A stretch of DNA of 64,000 nt from Saprospiraceae bacterium (GTDB lineage: Bacteria > Bacteroidota > Bacteroidia > Chitinophagales > Saprospiraceae). The notes beneath the pieces were generated by a model. The model worked only from the letters and a program-made list of their open reading frames with translations, made no database searches and was not told the origin of the DNA. This document shows positions 19,159 through 28,157 of the stretch, piece after piece. The stretch is from contig JAHDFB010000001.1 of assembly GCA_020628475.1 (NCBI GenBank), positions 62,001-126,000 on the forward strand, written 5' to 3'. The position numbers and the translations under genes are program-made. Every line of letters begins with the position of its first letter. The first letter of the stretch is position 1.

Positions 19159-21464
19159 TATGCATGTACTAGGGCAGAAAGGGAGTAGAGGCTGTCGTTG
19201 ATTTTAATTTGAATCGCTTCCCCTTTCTTCAGTTCTACATAACAGCCTTCATCACTAATTCTTACACGAAGTAAACGATCTCTAAAATTAATTAAGAAAT
19301 GAAAAGACTTCCAAGCTTTAGGTAAACTAGGTTTGAATTCTAGTAAATCATTTTTTACACGCATACCTGCAAAACCTTTTACCACGCTCATCCAAGTACC
19401 TGCCATCGATGTGATATGAAGACCATCTTCCGTATCATTATTATAATCATCCAGATCGAGCCTGGCCGTTCTAAGATACATTTCATAGGCCTTATCCTCC
19501 ATACCGAGTTTAGACGCTAAAATGGCGTGGACACATGGAGACAAGCTCGATTCATGAACCGTACGAGGTTCATAAAACAAAAAGTTCTTCTCATGCTCCT
19601 CAACCGAAAATTCATCTTCGAAGAAATAAAGACCTTGTAACACATCCGCTTGTTTGATAAAGCAAGAACGTAATACTCGATCCCAAGACCAATTTTGATT
19701 CAACGGAAGATGTTTTTTATCCAATGCCGAAACTAACAATTGTTCCTTATCCAAATAATTGTCTTGCTGTAAAAAGATACCTAAGCGCTCATCTTTTGGA
19801 TAGTACATGTTCGAAATAATGTCCTTCCATCTTTTCGATTCGGATTGCTCATCAAAATTCAATTTATTATAGAGCGAATTAAAGGAGAAGCCTTTCGCGC
19901 GTAGAGATTCAATGACTTCCAAGGTATATCGTAGGCACCAACAAGCGATGTAATTCGTGTACCAATTGTTGTTGACATTATTTTCGTATTCGTTCGGACC
20001 CGTTACTCCATGCATCATATATTGTCTAGAATGCTCCGAATAGTGAATTCTCGACGCCCAGAAACGACTGATACCGATGAGAACTTCTAATCCAGGTCCT
20101 TCCAAATAACTGCTGTCACCCGTATAATTGACGTAATCATATATGGCATAAGCAATTGCCCCATTTCTGTGTATTTCTTCGAAGGTAATTTCCCATTCAT
20201 TGTGACATTCCTCTCCGTTCATGGTAACCATTGGATAAAGGGCTTCGCCCTGTGTAAATCCAATTTGTGCTGCATTTTCGTAAGCTTTGTCTAGTTGGTG
20301 ATAGCGGTACAACAACAACTGTTTGGCTACTTTTGAGGAAGACGTTCCGAGATAGAATGGAAGACAATATGCTTCGGTATCCCAATAGGTAGAACCTCCG
20401 TATTTTTCACCAGTAAAGCCTTTAGGGCCGATGTTTAAGCGAGAATCTTCGCCCGTGTATGTCTGATTAAGATGGAAAATATTGAATCGTATAGCTTGTT
20501 GTGCAGCCACATCGCCTTCAATTTCAATATCGGCGTGTTCCCATTTCTTTTTCCATGCGGCAATATGCCCATCTTTGAGCTCGTCGAATCGATGGTCTAA
20601 ATAACCAAATACGACCATTCTAGCATCTTCTTCTATATGATCGTGATCATAATCTAAGGAAGAAATAATACTAACAATTTTGAATAATTCTAGTGAACTG
20701 CCCTGTTTCAGCGAAAAGCTGGATGTAAAGCCAATGTATTTTTCGGATTGAATTTTCTGCTCTTCAAAACTTACCGCTCTGCCATCAATCAGGTATTCGG
20801 TATTCATAGCAGCTGCTACTGAAAATCTGGTTTTTTTGGTCCAGGCACTATTATAGGCAATCTCGCCATCGAAATGTACCTTTTTTTCTTCCCAGAATTT
20901 TTCATCGTAGTTGCTATCTTCATTTTGAACATCAAAATTCAAACCCTGTGTGATTTCAATGTTTACATTTTCAGATACATTAGATATGGCAAAAGATTGT
21001 ACCGCTAACCGATCATCTGCGATACTGCAAAATCGCTCTGACTCGATATAAAATTGGACATGATTAAAGCGCACAAGACATGTGCGATATAGAATGCCTG
21101 TTTGCATATCAATCTCACGATGCCATTCTAAAATATCGGCTTTGGCCAAGTCGAAACGCACGCCGTTGATCTTGAAGTCGATCGATGACCAATCCATCGC
21201 ATTCAGCACTTTAGAATAATACTCCGGGTAGCCGTTTTTCCACCAGCCAACCAAGGTTTTGTCTGGATAATAGACGCCAGCCACATAATTTCCGGGCATA
21301 GTCGGTCCAGAATAGTATTCCTCTAGACAAGCCCGTTGTCCGAATTTACCATTCCCGATACTACAAATACTTTCTGTGATTTTATTGTATTCGCCGTGAA
21401 AGCCATCTTCGATGACCTTCCAAGGATCTTTGACCAAATAATCTTTAGTTAGTTTCTTTTCCAT
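19158..21464 (-). CDS. GH65 maltose phosphorylase (or related phosphorylase)
   Basis: 768 aa, the usual length for GH65 phosphorylases. No signal peptide, so cytosolic. The N-terminal beta-sandwich starts GNGKFGQRACLEEYYSGPTMPGNYVAGVYYPD. The (alpha/alpha)6 catalytic part contains YGGSTYWDTEAYCLPFYL and GVTGPNEYENNVNNNWYTNY, which holds the general-acid Glu. It splits maltose with phosphate into glucose and beta-glucose-1-phosphate. pgmB directly upstream (3-nt gap) uses that product, which favours an inverting maltose-type phosphorylase. Trehalose or kojibiose specificity cannot be excluded from sequence. Confidence 0.92.
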   Translation of the reverse strand: MEKKLTKDYLVKDPWKVIEDGFHGEYNKITESICSIGNGKFGQRACLEEYYSGPTMPGNYVAGVYYPDKTLVGWWKNGYPEYYSKVLNAMDWSSIDFKINGVRFDLAKADILEWHREIDMQTGILYRTCLVRFNHVQFYIESERFCSIADDRLAVQSFAISNVSENVNIEITQGLNFDVQNEDSNYDEKFWEEKKVHFDGEIAYNSAWTKKTRFSVAAAMNTEYLIDGRAVSFEEQKIQSEKYIGFTSSFSLKQGSSLELFKIVSIISSLDYDHDHIEEDARMVVFGYLDHRFDELKDGHIAAWKKKWEHADIEIEGDVAAQQAIRFNIFHLNQTYTGEDSRLNIGPKGFTGEKYGGSTYWDTEAYCLPFYLGTSSSKVAKQLLLYRYHQLDKAYENAAQIGFTQGEALYPMVTMNGEECHNEWEITFEEIHRNGAIAYAIYDYVNYTGDSSYLEGPGLEVLIGISRFWASRIHYSEHSRQYMMHGVTGPNEYENNVNNNWYTNYIACWCLRYTLEVIESLRAKGFSFNSLYNKLNFDEQSESKRWKDIISNMYYPKDERLGIFLQQDNYLDKEQLLVSALDKKHLPLNQNWSWDRVLRSCFIKQADVLQGLYFFEDEFSVEEHEKNFLFYEPRTVHESSLSPCVHAILASKLGMEDKAYEMYLRTARLDLDDYNNDTEDGLHITSMAGTWMSVVKGFAGMRVKNDLLEFKPSLPKAWKSFHFLINFRDRLLRVRISDEGCYVELKKGEAIQIKINDSLYSLSALVHA

Positions 21465-21467
21465 GTA

Positions 21468-22139
21468 TTACGCGAATTGAAATAGTTCAATAAGATGCTC
21501 TGGGTGTTTATCCTGAAAACTGGAATACACGATATTGGCCTCATGCAAAACCGCTGAATCACCGATTCCAACAGATTTGAATCCTCCATTATTTGCGGCT
21601 TTAATACCGTTAATACTATCTTCGAAAACTACGCACTTTTTTGGATCTAATCCGAAATGATCACTGCAATTGTAAAAGACTTCGGGATCTGGTTTACTGC
21701 GGCTAACCGTGTTGCCATCGCTTATAATATCGAAGAAGTCGATGATTTCAATGCGTTTTAAAATGGTTTTAGCATTCTTCGAAGCAGAGCCTAAACCTAT
21801 TTGTATATTATTTTTGGAAAGACGAATCAGATAGGGGAGTACACCGGGTAATATTTCTGTTTTATCCATGCCTTCGATCAACGAAAGATAGATGTTGTTT
21901 TTTTCGATAAGCAGACTTTGAAATTCTTGATCGGAGATCGTTTTTTCTGCTGATTGAAGAATAAGCTTTAGTGACTCTACGCGACTTACCCCCTTCAATT
22001 GTTCATTGAATGTTTCATTAAAATCAAAATCCAGTCGATGCGCTATTTCCCTCCATGCCTTAAAATGGTATCTCGCGGTATCCACGATAACGCCATCTAA
22101 ATCAAAAATACAGGCCGCTATTTGATCTTTCCAATTCAT
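21468..22139 (-). CDS. pgmB: Beta-phosphoglucomutase
   Basis: 223-aa HAD-superfamily protein. The nucleophile motif is FDLDGVIVDTARYHFKAWR; the His/Lys-rich cap motif and LKGVSRVESL are typical of PgmB. SKPDPEVFYNCSDHFGL and VFEDSINGIKAANNGGF give the remaining HAD motifs. It converts beta-glucose-1-phosphate to glucose-6-phosphate. It is the first gene of the maltose-phosphorylase operon. The 78-nt spacer to the upstream SWIM gene probably contains the promoter. Confidence 0.93.
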   Translation of the reverse strand: MNWKDQIAACIFDLDGVIVDTARYHFKAWREIAHRLDFDFNETFNEQLKGVSRVESLKLILQSAEKTISDQEFQSLLIEKNNIYLSLIEGMDKTEILPGVLPYLIRLSKNNIQIGLGSASKNAKTILKRIEIIDFFDIISDGNTVSRSKPDPEVFYNCSDHFGLDPKKCVVFEDSINGIKAANNGGFKSVGIGDSAVLHEANIVYSSFQDKHPEHLIELFQFA

Positions 22140-22217
22140 ATTAATATACTTAGTGTAAATCTAACACTTTGTATTTAATATCAAAATCATTCGCCTTATT
22201 TTATACGACAATGATGC

Positions 22218-23849
22218 TTATTCGACCTCTTCTTTTTCTAGTTCTTTCTTGAATGCTCGCAATTCATTTAGATAATGATTGGATGTTGCTGCATCTTCAA
22301 TTTCGTCCATATTTCTCAAAATATAAATCTGGTTTCGATGAGCATGTAAACTATCCTCTAGACACTTTTCTTTATATTTTCTGAGATAGAATTCGAGTAG
22401 GTTTGGTGCATTTTGGAAGATCACGTTCATATATTCTGACATTTGAGCATAGAGATCGTGTTTTAAGGCATAATCGACCAACAGATCATAATCTTCCAAC
22501 TGCTGATAAATGTCCAAGACATGTTTTGAATAGGCCAATTGTGGACGAATAGATCGTAAAATCTTTTCCAGATAGGGACGAGATTCTTCTTGGTCAAACT
22601 CGAATAACTCCTGTAAAATGGAATATGATTTTTGATGGATATATTTATCACTTAAAAGAGGTAGCAAAAGATCGGATCGATCTTCTTTACGAGCCAATAA
22701 TATTTCAATTTCTTTGAATGAGAAAGCGTCTAATCGATCCACTTGTTTGCATGCTTCGATAAATGCATAACTGCCTTCCATCATTTCAAAACGAAGAAGA
22801 TGTTTGAATATTCGTTGAAGATGATGAGCCTTTAAATCATCGAAGATGCTTTGATAGGATGATGTAGTCTTCTGATGCAGTAATAGTATGAGTGCACAGA
22901 TATCACTGTACACATGCTTCTGTACAACCGATTTCAGGCGCTCCGTTAGTCGTTCCTGTAAGTGGATCAGCTGTACTTGATCTGATTGCTGAATCAAGTA
23001 ATAGGCCACATTTTTTTGAATATGTGGGAAGTGGTAATAGGATAAGGAAACAATATCTAAAAGTTGGTGCTCTAGAAGCGTTCTCAATTCAGGTGCAATA
23101 TCAGATTGCAATAGTTCCCAAACCTGATCGTGTAAGGATTGATTGAATTGATGCAGTGCATCCGACTCCATTTTTCCATGCATGATGGCATAGGCACATT
23201 TCTTGAGCAGTAGAGTAATAATGGTGGCAGCTTCTACATAGGATTTCAGCGAAGCTGCATCCTTGTACTGCTCAAATAATTCTAGTCCATTTTTGATGAA
23301 ATAGTTGATGGATGGAACTGAATATTTTTCATCCAACCCAGTTAAAGGTCGTAACACCTTATCCAAAATGCTTCGGTATTTACTAGCTACATCTTCTACA
23401 GGTACTCGACGTGCAAAATGAACCTTCAATGCCGTATCGAATTTGTTGTTTTTCTTGGCATACTGTTTCATAAAAGCCAACAAAATCTTGGGATCAATAT
23501 GATCGATAATGGCATCGACTGACAATTTCGAAATAGATGATTTCCCTTTTTGAGATTTTGCTTGTTTGATGGCCTGCTTTTCGGCGCGTTTTCGACGTAT
23601 TAAAAGGAGGACAGCGGCGATATGCGCGCACAGTGTCCCTCGTTTGAAGTCAGCACAATCACAGGTGTACTTTTTGACATAACGAGGGCTCATCAATACC
23701 TCGATTTCATGAGAGTCGCATTGATAAATATGAAGATTGCGTTCTTGATTTTTAATCTCAATCAGCGCTTCCTGTTCCAAAATATCCTCCGCTTGAAGAA
23801 ATAAAGATTCGGGAATCTCCGATTCAAGAAAATCAAGATTTTTTATCAT
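22218..23849 (-). CDS. SWIM zinc-finger domain protein
   Basis: 543 aa. A SWIM zinc finger (CxCx(n)CxH) is seen as CDCADFKRGTLCAH at ~80-95, followed by a basic region (IRRKRAEKQAIKQAK). The remaining ~430 residues are helical and repeat-like, similar to proteins that pair a SWIM finger with an alpha-solenoid. SWIM fingers bind DNA or proteins; no catalytic domain such as SNF2 is present here. It begins 1 nt after the LEA-like gene stop and is the fourth gene of the ppk1-purB operon. Its function is unknown. Confidence 0.75.
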   Translation of the reverse strand: MIKNLDFLESEIPESLFLQAEDILEQEALIEIKNQERNLHIYQCDSHEIEVLMSPRYVKKYTCDCADFKRGTLCAHIAAVLLLIRRKRAEKQAIKQAKSQKGKSSISKLSVDAIIDHIDPKILLAFMKQYAKKNNKFDTALKVHFARRVPVEDVASKYRSILDKVLRPLTGLDEKYSVPSINYFIKNGLELFEQYKDAASLKSYVEAATIITLLLKKCAYAIMHGKMESDALHQFNQSLHDQVWELLQSDIAPELRTLLEHQLLDIVSLSYYHFPHIQKNVAYYLIQQSDQVQLIHLQERLTERLKSVVQKHVYSDICALILLLHQKTTSSYQSIFDDLKAHHLQRIFKHLLRFEMMEGSYAFIEACKQVDRLDAFSFKEIEILLARKEDRSDLLLPLLSDKYIHQKSYSILQELFEFDQEESRPYLEKILRSIRPQLAYSKHVLDIYQQLEDYDLLVDYALKHDLYAQMSEYMNVIFQNAPNLLEFYLRKYKEKCLEDSLHAHRNQIYILRNMDEIEDAATSNHYLNELRAFKKELEKEEVE

Positions 23850-23850
23850 C

Positions 23851-24381
23851 TTACTCTTCCTCTGATTGACCTCTAGAGAAACTGGCGCTCATTTTATCCT
23901 TGGCATCCGACGCAAATGATTTGGTCTTATTTACAGCATTCGCCACCGATTCGTTTTCCATCACTTTGGAGCCCATGTCTTTGGCTTTATCGGCCACATC
24001 ACCGGCAAAATCTTTGGTTTTATTTACTGCATTGGCCACTGCATCATTTTCCATGACCTTAGAACCAACATCCTTGGCTTTTTCAGCCACGTCACCAGCA
24101 AATTCTTTCGTCCGATCCACCGCATTTTTAACCGCTTCATTTTCTTTGATATCATCAATGACATCCTTGGTTTTCTCCGCAACGACACCTGCCACTTCTT
24201 TGGTCTTTTCAACGGCGTGTTGTACCGCCTCATTTTCCTTGATTTCTTCGATGACTTCTTTAGCCTTGTCAACGGTGGCTTCTGCGGCATCTTCGATTTT
24301 GTCAACAATATTTTTGACCGTGTCAGATTCTACGATATCCTTGGTCTTCTTAGAAAAACGATTGAAAAGATTTTTGAACAT
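23851..24381 (-). CDS. LEA-like/apolipoprotein-like helical repeat protein
   Basis: 176 aa, highly charged and Ala/Lys/Glu/Val-rich. It contains about four tandem 31-residue repeats of the form EN-AV-NAV--TK-FAGDVA-KAKDVGSKVM. These are long amphipathic helices like group 3 LEA or YtxH-type stress proteins. No signal peptide; the N-terminus MFKNLFNRFSKKTKD is amphipathic and basic and could bind membranes. The gene sits 18 nt after purB and 1 nt before the SWIM gene. A role in desiccation or osmotic stress, linked to polyphosphate made by the operon's ppk1, is inference only. The 163-aa ORF opposite is a shadow. Confidence 0.75.
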   Translation of the reverse strand: MFKNLFNRFSKKTKDIVESDTVKNIVDKIEDAAEATVDKAKEVIEEIKENEAVQHAVEKTKEVAGVVAEKTKDVIDDIKENEAVKNAVDRTKEFAGDVAEKAKDVGSKVMENDAVANAVNKTKDFAGDVADKAKDMGSKVMENESVANAVNKTKSFASDAKDKMSASFSRGQSEEE

Positions 24382-24399
24382 TAGGTATTGAATTTTAGA

Positions 24400-25731
24400 T
24401 TAATAATAGCCGATATAATTATGCGGAGTAATAGCCGCCAACTCTATTTTAACATCTTCTGGCACGTCTAAAGTTTCGATAAAGGCAGAAATTTTTTCAG
24501 CAGTGATGGCACTACCTCGTGTTAAGGCCTTCAACTTTTCATAAGGTTTATCCACTTGTTCTCGACGTAATATGTTTTGGATAGCCTCTGCCACGACAGC
24601 CCAATTTTGCTCCAAATCAGCCTCTAATTTAGCCGTGTTAAGACTCACCTTAGAAAGACCTTTTTCCAATGATTTCAAGGCGATCAAACTGTGTCCAAAA
24701 GGTACACCAACATTTCTAAGAACGGTGCTATCCGTCAAATCTCGTTGTAATCTAGAAATAGGGAGCTTATGTGCTAAATGATCAAAAATGGCATTGGCCA
24801 TACCAAGATTTCCTTCGGCATTTTCCCAATCGATTGGATTCACCTTATGCGGCATAGCGGAAGAACCAACTTCATTCTTTACCACTTTTTGTTTGAAGTA
24901 ATCCATCGAAATATAGGTCCACATATCTCGAGCTAAATCGATAAATATCGTGTTAATACGGCCGATACACTGAAAAATAGCCGCTATGTCATCGTAATGT
25001 GCTATTTGCGTCGTCGTCTGGTGACGAATTAATTCCAGTTTTTCCATGACAAACTGATCTCCGAATGCTTTCCAGTCAATATTCGGGAAGGCCACTTTAT
25101 GTGCATTGAAATTTCCTGTGGCGCCTCCAAATTTAGCGTGTAGATCCAGATCAAAGAGTAAATCGAGTTGATGCTCAATCCGTTCGATAAAGACATGGAT
25201 TTCCTTACCAACCGTTGTAGGTGAAGCGGCCTGACCATGCGTTCGCGCCAACATCGGAATCCCCGCCCATTCGGTCGCTTTTTCTTTCAAATGGTCCACA
25301 AATTGTTCGATGGACGGAATCAATACTTCGTCCATAGCCGCACCAATCATCAAAGGGAACGATGTATTATTGATATCCTGAGAAGTCAAACCGAAATGCA
25401 CAAATTCGAGCTCTCGTTCGATACCTTTGGCCTTTAATTTTTCTTTCAAAAAGTACTCAACTGCCTTGACATCGTGATTCGTAACTTTTTCAATGTCTTT
25501 TACTTGCTGCGCTTCTTCCACCGTCAGATTGTCGATGTCCTGCTCAATAGATTTAAGAGCATCCATCGAAACATCTTTGAGCTGATCTAAACCCAATTCC
25601 ACCAGGCTTTGGAAATACAGGATTTCCACTTTTAAACGATATTTTATCAAAGCGAATTCAGAAAAATACGCCTGTAATTCTTGGGTCTTATTCCCATATC
25701 TCCCGTCTACAGGAGAAATTAGTTCTAGCAT
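24400..25731 (-). CDS. purB: Adenylosuccinate lyase
   Basis: 443 aa. The fumarase/aspartase-superfamily signature is present as GSSAMPHKVNPIDWENAEGN, together with THGQAASPTTVGKE (catalytic His region) and FVHFGLTSQDINNT. It acts twice in purine synthesis, releasing fumarate from SAICAR and from adenylosuccinate. It starts 4 nt after the ppk1 stop, so the two genes are transcribed together. This arrangement follows minus-strand order ppk1-purB-LEA-SWIM. Confidence 0.96.
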   Translation of the reverse strand: MLELISPVDGRYGNKTQELQAYFSEFALIKYRLKVEILYFQSLVELGLDQLKDVSMDALKSIEQDIDNLTVEEAQQVKDIEKVTNHDVKAVEYFLKEKLKAKGIERELEFVHFGLTSQDINNTSFPLMIGAAMDEVLIPSIEQFVDHLKEKATEWAGIPMLARTHGQAASPTTVGKEIHVFIERIEHQLDLLFDLDLHAKFGGATGNFNAHKVAFPNIDWKAFGDQFVMEKLELIRHQTTTQIAHYDDIAAIFQCIGRINTIFIDLARDMWTYISMDYFKQKVVKNEVGSSAMPHKVNPIDWENAEGNLGMANAIFDHLAHKLPISRLQRDLTDSTVLRNVGVPFGHSLIALKSLEKGLSKVSLNTAKLEADLEQNWAVVAEAIQNILRREQVDKPYEKLKALTRGSAITAEKISAFIETLDVPEDVKIELAAITPHNYIGYY

Positions 25732-25735
25732 TGAA

Positions 25736-27808
25736 TTATTTTTTATACTTTTTTTCAGTAAGTCGTTTCAAGAAGTAATAAGATTCCACCTGAGATCGTA
25801 TCGCAAGATCATTTGGCAAGTCTCTATATTCATTGATTTTTTTATGATGTAATGACCGCGATTTTATATTGTCATTCATCTGGAATTTAAGCATCGTATT
25901 GATTTCATACTTGAGATCTTTGTCCAAAATAGGTACGGCCGTTTCTACGCGATGATTGAGATTCCGTACCATCCAGTCTGCCGAACTGATATAAATCTGT
26001 TCGTCTCCTTTATTGGCAAACTTATAGATACGACTATGTTCTAAAAATCGATCTACGATGCTAAAGGAGGTGATATTTTCACTAATGCCTGGTACACCGG
26101 CGACAATAGAACAAATCCCACGACAGATCAGAGTGACTTCCACACCATTTTGATTCGCTTCATACAGTGCATTGATCATATCTTGATCCTGAATACTGTT
26201 GAGTTTTAAAACGATTTCAGCAGGATATCCATTTTTGGCATTCTTGATTTCTTGTCCAATTTTCTTCAGCAACATTTCTTTCATCCCAAATTGTCCGACC
26301 AACAAATGCTTAAAAGGAATATCCGGACGTTTTTTCGTTTCTAAATAAGAAAAGACCCGTGTTACCTCCGATGTAATTTTTTTATTAGCGGTAAAAAGGC
26401 CGATGTCTGTATAAATTTTGGCGGTTCCTTCGTGGAAATTACCCGTACTGAGATAACTATATATGACAGGTTTACCTTGTTCAATTCTACGTACTAAGGC
26501 CATCTTGGCATGTACTTTTAGACCGGGCATCGAGTAATGCACTTGTACGCCTGCTTTTTCAAGAAATTCTCCCCATTTTAGGTTGTTCGCCTCATCAAAT
26601 CGTGCCTTGACCTCTATAAATGCAGAGACACTTTTTCCATGTTGCACCGCATCAGAAAGCGATTGCATAATCTTCGAATCTTCGGACACTCGATACTGAA
26701 CGATTTTGATATGCGTGACCATTGGATCCAATGCCGCCTGTTGAAAAAACTGAACGACACTATTATAGGACTGAAAAGGCGTGTTGATCAGATGATCTTT
26801 CTTGGAGATCTCTTCAAAAATACTGCTCTTATTTTCCAGGGGTTTGTATTTTATTGGAGGTAGCTTCGTATTGGTCAGATAGTCTTTTCCAAAATTCGGG
26901 AAAGAAAAGAAATCCGAATTATTATGATATCGCCCCTCTGGTAATAGATCGTAATTACTTAATTCCAGTACATCCGTTAGAAATTCCAAGAAATGGTCAG
27001 GAATATTTCGATCGTAAACTAGGCGAGAAGCCGGCCCAATATGCCGTTTAGACAAGGATTTTCGAATTTTTGAAATCAAATCCCCACTAAACTCGTCATC
27101 GATGTACAATTCAGCATCCCGAGTTAGTTTGATAGAATAACTATCGATGATCTCATAACCTGGGAAAATCAATTTTAAACTGTGTCGAACGACATCATCC
27201 AACATAATAACCACATTTTTGGATTCATCCAAACTAGGTAATTCTAGGAAGCGCCGAACATGATCACTCGGTATTTTTACAATGGCATAATCCGGATCTG
27301 GATTGGTTTTTTTCTTGTCCTTCAATAGAATCGCCAAATATAAGGCGCGATTACTTAAGAAGGGTTTGATTTTATCTTCGACGAGCAGTACGGGCTGCAC
27401 AAAGGGTAATAACTCATCTGCAAAGTAATTCTCCACATAGCTTTTCTGATAATCATTTAGATCGAGACGCCGTACGAGTTGTATACCGTGATTGACCAAT
27501 TCAGGAACGATGAGCTCTTCAAAAATAAAACTGAACTCCTCTTGCTGTTCCTTGACGACGTTCAGAATTTTTTCCAAAATAACCTCCGGGGGGAAGGCCA
27601 ATTCTTTCCTCGTTTTCTTTGAAGTTCGATACAAAGTTCGGTGATTGGCGACCCGCACTCGGAAAAATTCGTCCAGATTATTCGAATAAATCGCCAAGAA
27701 TTTTAACCGTTCTAGTAAGGGAACAGATGGGTCTTTTGCTTCTTGCAGGACGCGATAATTAAAGGAAAGCCAGCTAATATCGCGATGTATGTACGGTATT
27801 TTATTCAC
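25736..27808 (-). CDS. ppk1: Polyphosphate kinase 1
   Basis: 690 aa, typical of PPK1. The N-terminal domain is diagnostic (DISWLSFNYRVLQEAKDPSVPLLERLKFLAIYSNNLDEFFRVRV). The two phospholipase-D-like domains follow, with the phosphorylated-His motif PGLKVHAKMALV and the STGNFHEGTAKIYTDIGLF block. It makes polyphosphate from ATP, reversibly. The start is a GTG (27808): an in-frame TGA lies just upstream and no ATG gives the conserved N-terminus. An exact -7 box ends only 4 nt before that GTG (see findings). Confidence 0.95.
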   Translation of the reverse strand: MNKIPYIHRDISWLSFNYRVLQEAKDPSVPLLERLKFLAIYSNNLDEFFRVRVANHRTLYRTSKKTRKELAFPPEVILEKILNVVKEQQEEFSFIFEELIVPELVNHGIQLVRRLDLNDYQKSYVENYFADELLPFVQPVLLVEDKIKPFLSNRALYLAILLKDKKKTNPDPDYAIVKIPSDHVRRFLELPSLDESKNVVIMLDDVVRHSLKLIFPGYEIIDSYSIKLTRDAELYIDDEFSGDLISKIRKSLSKRHIGPASRLVYDRNIPDHFLEFLTDVLELSNYDLLPEGRYHNNSDFFSFPNFGKDYLTNTKLPPIKYKPLENKSSIFEEISKKDHLINTPFQSYNSVVQFFQQAALDPMVTHIKIVQYRVSEDSKIMQSLSDAVQHGKSVSAFIEVKARFDEANNLKWGEFLEKAGVQVHYSMPGLKVHAKMALVRRIEQGKPVIYSYLSTGNFHEGTAKIYTDIGLFTANKKITSEVTRVFSYLETKKRPDIPFKHLLVGQFGMKEMLLKKIGQEIKNAKNGYPAEIVLKLNSIQDQDMINALYEANQNGVEVTLICRGICSIVAGVPGISENITSFSIVDRFLEHSRIYKFANKGDEQIYISSADWMVRNLNHRVETAVPILDKDLKYEINTMLKFQMNDNIKSRSLHHKKINEYRDLPNDLAIRSQVESYYFLKRLTEKKYKK

Positions 27809-27812
27809 GGCT

Positions 27813-27820
27813 CAAATTTA
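27813..27820 (-). promoter_or_regulatory. -7 box abutting the ppk1 start
   Basis: The minus strand reads TAAATTTG, an exact TAnnTTTG, ending 4 nt before the GTG start of ppk1. If functional, transcription would begin at or within a few bases of the start codon. Confidence 0.45.
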
Positions 27821-27890
27821 CAATTACTAATGATATTCACCATGTAAAATGTCCGCCTTATTATTCGGATTCAATATATAATAAATATAT

Positions 27891-28000
27891 GGGCGGTCCG
27901 CAGAACGCCCTACGGGCCATCTGCGGCGGAGTATTTCGTGTTTCGCTGAGGCTCATCACGCCTGACGGCGCGACAAGCACTTCATGTTCCTACCGCATCG
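27891..28000. repeat. REP-like GC-rich element (copy 2, inverted)
   Basis: A GC-rich island in the 349-bp divergent spacer between ppk1 and the DUF697 gene. It contains CCGCAGA ... TCTGCGG as an inverted repeat at its left end and further short GC palindromes (CACGCCTGACGGCGCGAC). Read on the minus strand it ends GCAGATGGCC...TGCGGACCGCCC, which resembles the ends of the elements at 5471 and 39237. No gene is seen in the spacer. Confidence 0.45.
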
Positions 28001-28157
28001 AGATCATGGAAATCAATAAAATCTGCCAACGAATGATACTAAATCGGTAAAATCTACTAATTTGTCGATAATTTGAAGAAGATGAAACTCAAGCTTTAAT
28101 TTCCTCGTTATTCTATGCGTACCTTCACGATAGTTTCGGGAAGAAATAGACAAGATT

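Noticed and set aside
23900-24391. 163-aa plus-strand ORF opposite the LEA-like protein
   Set aside because: Its Ala/Ser/Thr-rich repeats are the antisense reading of the 31-residue repeat. It has no start context, and the minus-strand gene fits an operon.
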